A stretch of DNA of 64,000 nucleotides from NCBI RefSeq assembly GCF_900496995.4, contig NW_024470325.1, positions 1,167,164 to 1,231,163 of the forward strand, read 5' to 3'. The stretch is from Aquila chrysaetos chrysaetos (lineage: Eukaryota; Chordata; Aves; Accipitriformes; Accipitridae). Below, one piece after another: positions 45,061 to 54,860 of this stretch. Below the pieces are notes generated by a model. It had not been told where the DNA came from and ran no database searches. It was given only the letters and a program-made list of their open reading frames with translations. Position numbers and translations under genes: made by a program. The number at the start of each line of letters is the position of its first letter. Position 1 is the stretch's first letter.

Positions 45061-45650
45061 CTGCCCAGAAGATTTGTCGTGTGGTCCCGGCTGCGTTTGT
45101 GCTCCCTTTGCAGTGGGGGAGGGCTGTGAGGGGGCCCAGGGGAGGAGGTGATGTGCTGGGGGGGCTGGGCGATGCCCCCCTGTTCCTGCTGGGCTCCAGC
45201 TGCAGGCCGGGGCTGGAGGAGCCCCAGGTGTGGGCGGTGAGGCTGACGGGGACATCCCCTCCCTGGAAAGGGGGGGCTGCTGGCGGAGGGGCTGGTGCTG
45301 CCCTGCCCCGGGTGGCCGTGGCGGGGCTGGTGGTAGCCAAGGGAGGAGCGCAAGCGGTGGCCGGGCTGCGGCTGCCCCAAGGGAGAAGGTGAGCGGAGGT
45401 CCGAGCGATTGACCATCACGTCCTGGAGAAAGGTCCGAGCGATTGACCATCACGTCCTGGAGAAAGCCCCGAGGGGGGCGGCGGTGCCTGGGGTGGGGGC
45501 GCGGGGCCGGCGGGGTCCATGTCGGAGGCACGGAGGGGTGCCGCGCTGTGTGGGAGCCGACGGCGGGGGCTCCCTGGAGCCAGAGCCGGGGGGTGAGAGC
45601 GTGGGGGGCACCTGCCCAGGGCCAGAGGGCGGGGGTCTGCTGCAGCATGG
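45060..45650. other. CpG-rich island-like block with a 34-bp direct duplication
   Basis: A GC-rich block in AT-richer surroundings. A 34-base unit starting aggtccgagcgattgaccat is present twice in tandem at 45397-45464. It lies directly before an LTR in plus orientation. It could be a promoter-like island or retroviral flank. No coding match was found on either strand. Confidence 0.4.
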
Positions 45651-46083
45651 TGGAGCCTGAGCCTGATGGAAAAGTACCAGACGAGACTCTTAACAAGCAG
45701 CAGCAAGGAACTACATAAACATTCGCTCGTGAGACAGATATGTGAGCACACGGTAATCATTTAATGGAACTGGTCTTCGAGAACGGAATGCAAGGCCACG
45801 ATGAGACAAAGAGGCACAGGATGCCTCAAGACTGCACAGGTGTCCCTGAAGCCCATCCGAGGATTATGATGCGCATGCGGAGGTGGGTGGTTACTTATGT
45901 GAATGAGTTCTTGGAAAAGTCATGAGTATGCTAATTATTTTGTGAATATGTATGTATAGCTTGCATATAAACTGTGTAACTGACTTGACGTGGTGTGCAT
46001 ATTAGGCGGAGCAATTCCCTGTGCGCCCAGTGCTGCAATAAAGCATCCTGACTATTGAGTCCTGATTTTGGCTTTTCACGGCA
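45650..46083 (+). mobile_element. LTR of an endogenous retrovirus
   Basis: The 3' half is characteristic: aactgacttgacgtggtgtg, then a pyrimidine/purine stretch, tgctgcAATAAAgcatcctg (poly(A) signal near 46,038) and a terminus ggcttttcacggca. The 5' boundary is approximate. A related LTR lies inverted at 46,255-46,613. Confidence 0.65.
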
Positions 46084-46254
46084 TCAGCGGCGCAGCGGGG
46101 CTGGTCGGCGGGGGTCTGCCAGCTGTTAGGGAATGAGCTGCCTCGGAGTTGCTGCTTGCCATGCTGCAGTCTTCCCCATCCCTCCTCCCTCCTTTGAGCA
46201 GACAGAAATCTGGAGATGGCAGAGATACGTTTCCTTCTCCATTTGGGGATGGAA

Positions 46255-46613
46255 TGATACCGAAAAGCCAGTCAAAGAAACTCTTTAAGACTCATTTTGG
46301 AGTTTTAGAAAGCAGGCATTCTTTATTGCAGCGCTGGATGCACGGGGGATAGTTCCACCTAGCGTGCGTGCCACAGGTTTAGCACACACAGGTTATATAG
46401 AATAACTAATTGCATATTAATCAGATTAGTATACGTATACATAAAAATGATGGCAACCGATTATCACAGTACTGCCTACATCCAATCATGCGCAATGAAG
46501 GATCCGTTTGAGACGAAGGGCTGCTTTTGCGACCACCGGCCCATTTGAAGTTCTTGCTGGCTGTCCTTGAAGTCTTTATTCTCGTCCTTGTTCTTTGATC
46601 TTGAAGCCTAACA
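46255..46613 (-). mobile_element. LTR in opposite orientation, related family
   Basis: Minus-strand termini TGTTAGGCTTC and GGCTTTTCGGTATCA. It contains cagcgctgcAATAAAgaatgc (minus; plus 46,321-46,340), like the LTR ending at 46,083. About 359 bases. Together they form an inverted pair about 170 bases apart. No target-site duplication is evident. Confidence 0.65.
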
Positions 46614-47880
46614 CAGTTTCAATCGCACGTGGTCAGTTTCAGCACTGTTCTCATCTAGTGCACAGGAACATCTAGTCCTAAGAGCAAAGAACTGCAAAAC
46701 TTACGAGTACCTACCTCCATTAGTTAATTGCTTGACTATACTTTTGTCTACTGTTTCAATCATCGTGTTAGTGTAAGATTTCTAATAATTATTTACTAAA
46801 TCTCACTTTTACAGTCACCTAGCAGCAAACCAGTTTCCATGGCTCATACAAAATATTAAAACCATCAAAATATTTAGACATACCATACAGAATGTATGGA
46901 AATATGCTATCAGGAACAGATTCCTTTCCCGGTGTCCCTGTCTCCTGGTTTCAGCCCACCCAGCAACAAAGGACCAGGTGGCCACTTGCTCAGAGAAGGA
47001 AAACCTTGTGGGTTGAGACAAGGACAGGGAAGGATTACTCACCAGTGATGACGTTCGTTGGTGAATGACCAACCTTTCCTTCCACCACACCGGTGTCACC
47101 TCCACGCACTTCTTTCTCAAAGCCTGGCTTACTTCCGTGGCGGGCTGTTGGCACCCACCATCCCAGCCTAGGGCTCTGGTTACACTTTGGCTTTCCTCCA
47201 GGCTGCAGCTGCCAAAATCACCCCCCCTTTCTCCCCAGGAAAAGGGGTTGTGTCCAGCCACATCAAGTCCCCGCTCTCCTCCTGGCTGCGGGGCCGCATA
47301 GGCTTTAGCTGTGGCGCAGAGAGGGGACGGCTAACAGGGGTGGTCTCTGTGCCGCACGCTTGGTTTCTGCCACGGCCCGAGAGAAGAGGAACAGCACCAG
47401 GCTTGGCCTTGGGAGCCCAGTGGCAGAGCAGGCGTCAGGGACACCCAGCAGCTGGGCCCGGGGCATGGCCACCAAGGGCAGGCAGAGACCCCCGCGCCTC
47501 CTGAGCACAGCGACAGCCTGTGGAATGATTGCTGGAGGTGACTCCTCGGTATGACACACGCCCCCCGCCGCCCCTCAAGGCAAGGCGAACCTCCAGGGAG
47601 GAACGCAGTGGACACCTAAAGAATCGCTCCCGTGGTGGTTCCCTAAGCAACATGACCTGCAACTTTAGAGGTCAGCAACACCAGGGGAGCTTGGTATGCT
47701 GACTCTGAAAAGGAACACGGAGGGCGGAGCGGAGCGGAGCTGAGACGCCGCGGCCAGGCTCTGTGATCGCAGGGGTAGGCAACCGGAACGATCGCAACGA
47801 GAACGGTTGGTCCCTGCATTGAATCCACTGAAGCAAGGAGGTAAAATAACGGGGGCTCTGTCAAGCTAACGCCCTACACT
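46614..47880. other. Mixed sequence with an LTR/ERV-like fragment at about 46,940-47,130
   Basis: From 46,945 the words ctggtttcagcccacccagc, aaaaccttgtgggttgagac and ggattactcaccagtgatga resemble the ends of bird ERV elements. The rest (47,130-47,880) is unassigned. There is a short (ggagc)n tract near 47,725-47,740. Confidence 0.4.
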
Positions 47881-48069
47881 TCTGGTTTATATCACACGTG
47901 CCCACTTCTGGGGTACTGACATGCAACAGTAGGTCCTTTGGCTGAACTTTGCTCATGACAACACCAAAACACACCTCCATCCCCAAAGGTACCCACCTCC
48001 AAGGCGCGACCACCTCCCCACTGAGCATGCGCTCTGAATTTTCTCTAGCATACACCTTTAAAAGCAAAG

Positions 48070-48626
48070 CAAGAGAATTTTATACCCATCAAAGGAAAGG
48101 TATGTATGACTAGAGTCACTCAAGCTCCACCTAGAAAATCAGAAAATATAAAAGGGCTTAAGAGAGGAGAAATGTTAGGGAAGACACCATCATAGACAAG
48201 TCAGGAGGACACCACTGACTTCTGGGATCACTCGACGGGCTGAGCCTCTCTCCCCCCCCCCACAGGGATGCCTCTTGCGTGAGGTTCGAACACTCGGCTG
48301 TACCGAGTGCTTCCCTGGGAAACTTAGAATTCTTTAGAGCTCTTTTCTTTCATCATTTCATGCGCTTGTAGGCGACTGTATTGCCACCTGCACATGCTTT
48401 GCAGACAGTCTATTTATCACGGGCAATCCAAAAGAACCTGTCCTGTTGCTTTAATAAGCTGCGCTGCTCATTCATCTAGTCGTGAGAGTTCGTTAGCGCA
48501 ACCAAACTCCCTAAGTCTGGTCATTCTCGTGCGTTGAATGTGGCTAAGCCGGGAGTGCAGCAGGCTATTAAAGGCATCCGTCATCGTGATAGTTCAGCAC
48601 ACTGAACGCGACCGCCCTTAGAGCAT
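48070..48626 (+). mobile_element. Probable LTR remnant
   Basis: It contains a TATA-like aaaatataaaagggc near 48,143-48,157, a ctttaataagctgcgc stretch near 48,450, and a terminal part with words such as aaccaaactccctaagtctg that I associate with bird ERV LTRs. Boundaries are uncertain. Confidence 0.4.
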
Positions 48627-48654
48627 CGAATTGGACATCACTCAGAAATCAAAC

Positions 48655-49775
48655 CTAGCTGCCCCCAGCCCCTCTGACATCTAAGGATAAGCTGGAACGC
48701 AAGGGGGGGTATTTTCTGCCAAACTTCTTGACTCGGTAACGCAACACAGCCCCCGGGGCTGGCGCCCCAAAGGCCTTCCTCCGAAGGATGCTGGGCCGAG
48801 GGGCGGTGGGCAGGGCTGCGCATGGGGGCCCCCTCACCCCCGTGTCGCAGTGCCACCACCCGGCAACGCAGCAGTCACAATGCCCCGGGGCAGTATAAAA
48901 GGGGCAGCCTCCCCTGTCCCACCGCCAGTCTGCCTGGCAGGCGGCCCAGACACATCCGAGACCAAGTCCGTGAGGACTGTGGGATGGGTCAGGACTGCAT
49001 ATCGGGCCCTCTGTCCCCTTCAGAAGGGAGTCGCCTATGACAATTACCCTCCTTTTTTTTTTTTTTTCAGAGGCTGTGAGAATGCGTGGGGCTGCCCGAC
49101 TGAGCCTAGGCACCTCCCTGGATAGGGCTTCACCTACACCCTGATCTTCATTGACCTGGTCCTCAAGTTCCGGAGCCCCATACCTGTTGCGTAGGGGCAA
49201 CTGGGAAGGTGAGGGAGGCCTCCCTGAGCAGGGACCTGTATCCATTCCCCTCCATCTCGTAGGTCCCCTCCTGCCTGGTGGCAAGGGGGCAGGGGAACCT
49301 CCGCTTCTTGCGGAGCCTCCATCCGCTGCCTCTGCCTCAGGGATGGTAGGGTGTGGGTCCACCAATCTATCTCCCTCTCACGCTCCCTGATACTCCTCAA
49401 CCTTTCCACTTCCTCCTTCAGCTCTGCCACCAGGCTGAGCAGATCAGCTACCTGGTCACATCTCACACAAGAGGTGTCCGCGCTGCCCTCCGTCATCAGC
49501 GATAGACTCAGGCACTCCCTGCAGCCAGAGACCTGGACAGCTGCACATTTACACGGGAGCTCTGTCTGCATCGCCACATTTTTCCTAGCAATGGCTTTCA
49601 GCCGAGTGGCAGCTATATCGGGGTCTCCTTCTGAGGCCGATGCCCACCGCTTCAGTAGCCTTCTCGAGCTGGGAAGGGGGGGGGGGCTACGCCCTACCTG
49701 CATGAACTGCCACGCAAAGTGCCTCACCACACCCTTTCTGACACGCCACGCCCTGTTTGCCATGCTCTTGCTCAC
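48655..49775 (-). pseudogene. CR1-type LINE ORF1 remnant (Zn-motif, coiled coil, esterase start)
   Basis: Two overlapping minus-strand frames make one decayed ORF1. The first (49775 downward) has a Cys-rich part (ELPCKCAAVQVSGCRECL, then TSCVRCDQV) and a coiled coil (LVAELKEEVERLRSIRE). The second (from about 49,260 downward) has LRNRYGAPELEDQVNED and RRVIVIGDSLLKGTEG, the GDS motif that opens the SGNH-esterase domain of CR1 ORF1. A frame change near 49,200-49,260 and loss of the esterase C-terminal part make it inactive. Assignment to CR1 rests on domain order recalled for that family; other bird retroelements with this ORF are possible. Confidence 0.6.
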
Positions 49776-51257
49776 TGGCGTTCCTCAGGGCCATTTAAAT
49801 CTTCCGCGGTTGCCCCTGGCAATGCCCAGGCCGCATCAGCCCCTCTCGCGAGAGCTGCCGGCTCTGCACGGTCCCTCTGCTCTTCCCTGGGGCTCTGGGC
49901 CTCGGGAACTCCCAGTCCACCTCAATCTAGCGCTTAGCCGCCAACTTACCGTTGCGTCTGCTGGCCTCACCGCTGATTGATGTGATTTTAATAACTATGT
50001 TGTTATTGCATTTAACGACCTAGTTTCCTACCTAGTTTAGAGGCACACGTATCTTTTTCTGTCTATGCCTCAAAAAAATTAAGTTTAATTCCTTACCTGG
50101 TCACGTTGCCGATGCAATAGTTGTAGCTGTAATACAGGAGCAGATATCTTTGTTTTCAGTAAGGGTCACTTTCTCTGTTCAGAGTCTTACTTGCTGTAAA
50201 TTTAAGGCAGGTGAGAACACTCCTGCTGCTCCTCCAGCTGACTTGATAACTTCTGGTGGTTTGCCCTTCCCCTTTCCCAGGTGATTGTGGGAAGGGTGGT
50301 GGGCGGCGGCTCGGGGTATTTGAGCCACAGCCTCTGCTGAGGGAGCTTATTGTGCTCCTGGGTTTCTCTGGTGTTGGTGCTCAGCTTTTTTCTTGAGTTC
50401 TTTGGAGCTTTTGAGCTGGCTCAGCCCTTTGGGAAGAGGTGTCTGCCTGAGGTAAGAGCTTTAAGACCAGTCAAGGTTCTGCAGCATGTGTGGTAGAAAG
50501 TAACACTTGTATGCAGCTTTTTTTTTTTTTTTTTTTTTCCTTTTTTTAGGTCAGTAATTTTGTTTTGAGTGTTCAGGGGTAGAAAGATGGTTTAATAGTA
50601 TGTATTGTTTGTTGGGTTTTTTTTTTTATTATTATTCTTCACGCTTTCTGTTTTCCTGGAGTTCCTGACTGTATTGAAAACAGAACCTTGTTTTTTTCAC
50701 CAGTTCTGCTGTATGCCGTGTAAGTTGCTGATACCTCTCTTAACAGGACTGATGGTGACATTGTTTAGCAGGGGTTAGGGTGAGTGTCTTATATGCATCT
50801 GTATATGGAGTTTTAGTATTTCTTGAGAAAGCAGAAGGGCCATGAGGCACAGTGTCTTTCAGCGTCTGGGATGCCTCGTCGCCTTTCCTCATTGCTCGCA
50901 GAATGCCATGTTGTCCCTAGAAACTTTGCAGCTTGTGGCAGGCCCCTCGTAGATTACAAACCTTAGGACTTAACTTCATTTTGTGGGCACGTGGCAGAGC
51001 TCAGAGTCTCTGGGGAGTTGTAAGTTAGGAGGTGCCCCCAGAATTTGGGATGTGGCTCAGAAGAGCGGCTCCTGAGGAGTAGCCACCGAAGGGGGTTCAG
51101 GGGTGCAAATGGAGGGCAGGAGGTGTCAGGAAGCAGTGGGGTTTCTTTCCTGACAGTTGAGAAGAAGAAAAGGGGTTTCTAAAGTTTTGGGACTGGTGGG
51201 GAAAGGGAGGAGGGTTCATCAGCCGTTCTCAGATCAGTTTTGCAGTTGGATTTGGAT
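49776..51257. other. Unassigned sequence; possible first exon of a non-coding transcript near 50,290-50,452
   Basis: Ordinary composition. A GC-richer patch at 50,270-50,452 (ggcggcggctcggggtattt onward) ends at a good donor (ctgag|gtaaga at about 50,451). It is followed by T-rich sequence with long T runs (50,517-50,545; 50,620-50,630). No coding region was recognised. Confidence 0.3.
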
Positions 51258-51508
51258 GCCATAGAATGGTTTGAGTTGGAAGGCACCATAAAGATCATCT
51301 AGTTCCAACCCCCCCCCCCCCCCCCCCCCCCCGCAATGTGTAGGGACACCTTCCGCTAGACCAGGTTCCTCAAAGCCCCATCCAACCTGGCCTTGAATGC
51401 TTCTAGGGAGGGAGGATCCGCAGGTTCTCTGGGCAACCTGTTCCAGTGCCTCGCCACCCATAGTGAGGAACTTCTTCCTAACACCTAAACTAAATGTACC
51501 CTTGTAGA
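51258..51508 (-). mobile_element. CR1 LINE 3' end with expanded C run
   Basis: Classic avian CR1 3' region in minus orientation: catagaatggtttgagttgg, aaagatcatctagttccaac, agaccaggttcctcaaagcc, ccaacctggccttgaatgct and gggcaacctgttccagtgcc in order. A 24-base C run at 51309-51332 stands where a short run is usual. Confidence 0.93.
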
Positions 51509-52060
51509 GGAATTTCTTGCAGAAAACGGTCATGGAATAATACTGCAGGGTTTGGACAATCCAGGCCTGATAACAGACAAGAGACTCTAAGTGATGAGAG
51601 GAATATGGGAAAACAAAACTGCACTGAAACTGTTCAAGGCAAGGAATCGAAACTGTTCGAGATAATACAACACGGGGAAGAAACGAAACTGCAAAGCAAG
51701 CATAAAAAGTATAACAAGGTCGAGTATACGTGACTGGTAACAAGATGCAAGTGGAGGGACCATTCGCGTGATCAGAAGAACTTATCCGTTTAGATTATTG
51801 TTTAGGCGCGTGAACGACACGTGCTAACCAATCAACAAATGGCTTACGCGTGATAGGAAATAGAAACAAGATATAACTGAGTGTTGTCCAATTAAAGAGG
51901 AGAACAACCTTAACCGTATCGGTGTCCAGTTGTTACTCGGCTCACGTCTCCAGATGGCTCCCTGCTTCTTACCCTCTTTAGGACTGAAGTCATTACCGCC
52001 TTGTCCTATCGATGTACACCCTTGTAAAAAGTCCCTCTGCAGGTTTCTTATAGGCACCCT
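51509..52060. mobile_element. Possible LTR-like remnant next to the CR1
   Basis: A-rich, unusually CG-dinucleotide-containing sequence with words such as gtgttgtccaattaaagagg and ccgtatcggtgtccagttgt near 51,883-51,935. These look like an LTR U3/R region. No defined ends were seen. Confidence 0.3.
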
Positions 52061-52094
52061 TTACTTACCGTGAAGTCTGCTATAAGGTCTCCTG

Positions 52095-52600
52095 CAGAGC
52101 TGCATGCCGACAAACGGTCCGAGAAGGTGAGGCGGTCGTCGGCCGGGTTGGTGTTGAGTAACAAAGTATTACGTGGCCGCTCGGTTAAGCTTTTCCCTTT
52201 TGTTTTGGAGGCGCTGTGCGGGCCACCTTTGGAGTGGGATGAGCGTTTGAGGTGAGCTGTGGATTAGCGAGGAGGAGCGTGGGGCTGGTGACTCTTCACG
52301 TTTGTGTCTCTCTATCTTCGGTACCACGAGTGACGACGGCCGCAGTGTCCGACTCTGCAATGAGCGTGTAAGCGTAATGCGGTGGCGCTTGTGAGGAGCG
52401 GGGGAGTTGGGGAAGTAGTTGGTGTTGGCTGATGGGATGATTACTCCCTTTTCCGGTTTGGTTTGGGCTTGTTTGTTTTGGTTTTTTTCCGTGCAGATGA
52501 CAAAGAGGAGCCTGGCGACTGCAGGAATATCCCAGTTAGCCCGTGCGATTTTTCTGAATGATGGATTCAGCTCCTCGGCCCTCTGAAAGCGAAGTTGAGG
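52095..52600 (+). repeat. Tandem unit A of an unrecognised 0.5-kb sequence
   Basis: Matches 53,305-53,865 over most of its length, offset 1.21-1.25 kb. Shared blocks: gctcggttaagc, gggccacctttgga-tgggatgag, gaggaggagcgtggggc, gtaccacgag/gtaccatgag, and a T-rich tract ending gcagatgacaaagagga / gcagatgatgaagagga. Several blocks look like splice acceptors or donors. No protein family was recognised. Confidence 0.7.
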
Positions 52601-53304
52601 GACTAGGGCTGGGTAATGAAGCAGATTTGAGTCTCTAAGGTGTTAAGTCTTGCAGGTGATGGGCTTAAAGTTTGGCCCTGGCTTTTTTTTTTCTTCTTTT
52701 TTTTCCTCTAGGATGGCAGGCTGTAGTTGGACTCCAGATGGTATTCCTAGATGGAATCAAGACCTCTGGAATTGTTAAGCTCTTGCTCTGCATCTTGGTG
52801 ACTCATTCAATATGGTTTTTTTTCAGATGCAGAGGGACAAGTTGCATGCCACAGACCAACGGAGGAGGGGAGCGGAGCGGAGCAGCGTAAGAAGGTGGGT
52901 CTGTGAGTGGAATCAGAGGGAAGATGTGGCCGGTGGCTCTATGACTAGCTGATAGGGTTCTGTTTTTCTTTTATTTTGAAGGTACGAAGCAAGGAGCGAA
53001 GCGGGCCATCAGTACTGGAGGTGACTCGGGCAAGGTGAGCCGTGACTACTGGGTTAAAGGAACTGTTCCTTTGAGGGTGTCGTATTGTTGGCAAAGTTGG
53101 AAGCATCCCTTGTTGTTTGTTTTTCTGCAGGTGGTACGCATGCCTTGACGTGGCAAGCTCTTGATGAGAGAGCGGGGTGGTCGAGCGGGCAAGGGAAAGG
53201 AGAGCGAGTTGGGAATCAGTCCGGGCAGGCTGAGGTTTCAGGCGGTGTCTCAGCATGCATCTTCTGCTTTGGTTTTTGCAGGTGGCGCACGCAGACTCGG
53301 AGGG
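52601..53304 (+). other. Linker between the two units; repeated polypyrimidine-AG tracts
   Basis: It holds at least four strong acceptor-like tracts: ttttttttcctctag (near 52,711), tttttttcag (near 52,826), tttttctgcag (near 53,131) and ggtttttgcag (near 53,281). It also has donor-like gaaggtgggt and caaggtgagc. A multi-exon non-coding transcript is one reading. Confidence 0.35.
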
Positions 53305-53865
53305 CTGAAGCCGCAGCTGATGAGCAGTGTGAGAAAGTGAGGCGGTTTTGGACCGCGTTGGTGTTTAATATTGAAGTACTTTGTGGTTGCTCGGTTAAGC
53401 GTTTACCTTCTTGTTTTGCAGGCGTTGTGTGGGCCACCTTTGGAATGGGATGAGTGTTTGAGGCGAGCTGTGGCTTAGGGAGGAGGAGCGTGGGGCCGGT
53501 GACTTCTCATCGAGTGCTATGCTAATTTTGTGTGTCTTGCTGTCTCTAGGTACCATGAGAGATGATGGCTGCAGGGTGTGACTCTGGAATGAGCAGGTAA
53601 GCATAACACCGTGGTGTGTGTGATTAAGTGGGGGGTTGGGTAAGTAGTTGTTGTTGGCTGATGGGTTATTTATTGCCTCTTCTGATTTTGTTGCTGGTTG
53701 GTTTTTTGGTTTTTTTTTTTTTTTTTGTTTTGTTTTCACTGCAGATGATGAAGAGGAACCTGGTGACTCCTGGATCATCGCAGTTAGCCCATGTGGTTTT
53801 TGTGGAGGATGGACTTGTACCCTGGGTCCTCTGAAAGTTAAGTTGAGGGACCCGGGCTGGGGAGA
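53305..53865 (+). repeat. Tandem unit B of the unrecognised 0.5-kb sequence
   Basis: Second copy of the unit at 52,095-52,600, roughly 75-80% alike by eye. Unlike unit A, it has ttgttttgcag directly before gcgttgtgtgggcc, an acceptor that unit A lacks (ttgttttggag). Confidence 0.7.
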
Positions 53866-54860
53866 GGCTGGGAGGGAGGGATACAGCTGGGAATTGCAGG
53901 GAGGGGTTTTAAAGTTAGAGTAGGAGGGCAGGGCTGTCCAGGAGCAGTCCTGTTTGGGCAGAGGAAGGGAGCGGGTTGCTTTTCAGCATGAGACCGGCGT
54001 GTGCTGGGCAGGGCAGTTCCAGCCTGTGTCCGTGGTGGTGTGTAGTTTGTGTAGTCTGTCTTCTGTGCCTTCGACCTTCCTTGGCTCTCAATGCCATCGC
54101 CAGTCTTTGCGCTCAGGGAGCGCGGCATGCGCTTCGGGCGCCATCCTTAGGGTCTTGAATGCCCTTAGTCATTGGCACCGTGCCAATCGGGTGCCTCTTT
54201 TCTTGCGCTCGGAGCTCTAAAGCGTGGATCGGTGTTGGAAGGTTCCCGCTGGTTCTCTTTTGCGGCGCTCTTCCGGGCTGCTTTGGCAGCTCTGTTCTTT
54301 AGCCCTGTGTTGCCTTGGACTGGGAGTTCTTCCCTGCATCTTGATGTTCCTAGGTCTCGATGACAGGCTTCTTAGGCATCCATCATCTTGGTTCTGACAG
54401 TACCATCTTGTAAGGGGCAGTTACTTTTGCCTCTTATTCTTTGGGGCTGTCGTAGAGCCTCCTCGCTATGTGGTTTTGGATGCTGTAGGTCATCTTGCCG
54501 GATGGCAACTCCCGTCCGGGAGTCATTCTTCTTGCTGAGAGTTTTGTCTCTTTGAATCACCTTGTTGGTAGTGTTCTGTGTCGTGTGTGTTTGTGCATGG
54601 GTGTGTTTGGCTTGGAGCTGCTCTGCCCGGGGATGTAGAGTCAGGGGTAGGTGGAACAGTGATAAGAGTCCATGGGTAATATTTTGATATGTTGAGATTG
54701 TTAGAATTGAGGGTTAAGTGATTTTTGAGTCATTGCATGTGAGTAGTGGAGTGGATTGCAAGTGGATTGTGAGGTAGAATATAGTAAGGCAGTAAGTGGG
54801 CAAGGGTGATAATATTGTTTACGTGGACACTTTGTGGTAAGCTTCTAGAAATGGTTAAGG
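53866..54860. other. Satellite-flanking sequence, nothing recognised
   Basis: Ordinary single-copy-looking sequence with a T/G-rich part (54,570-54,620), ending abruptly where the 173-bp array starts. No gene was recognised. Confidence 0.4.
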
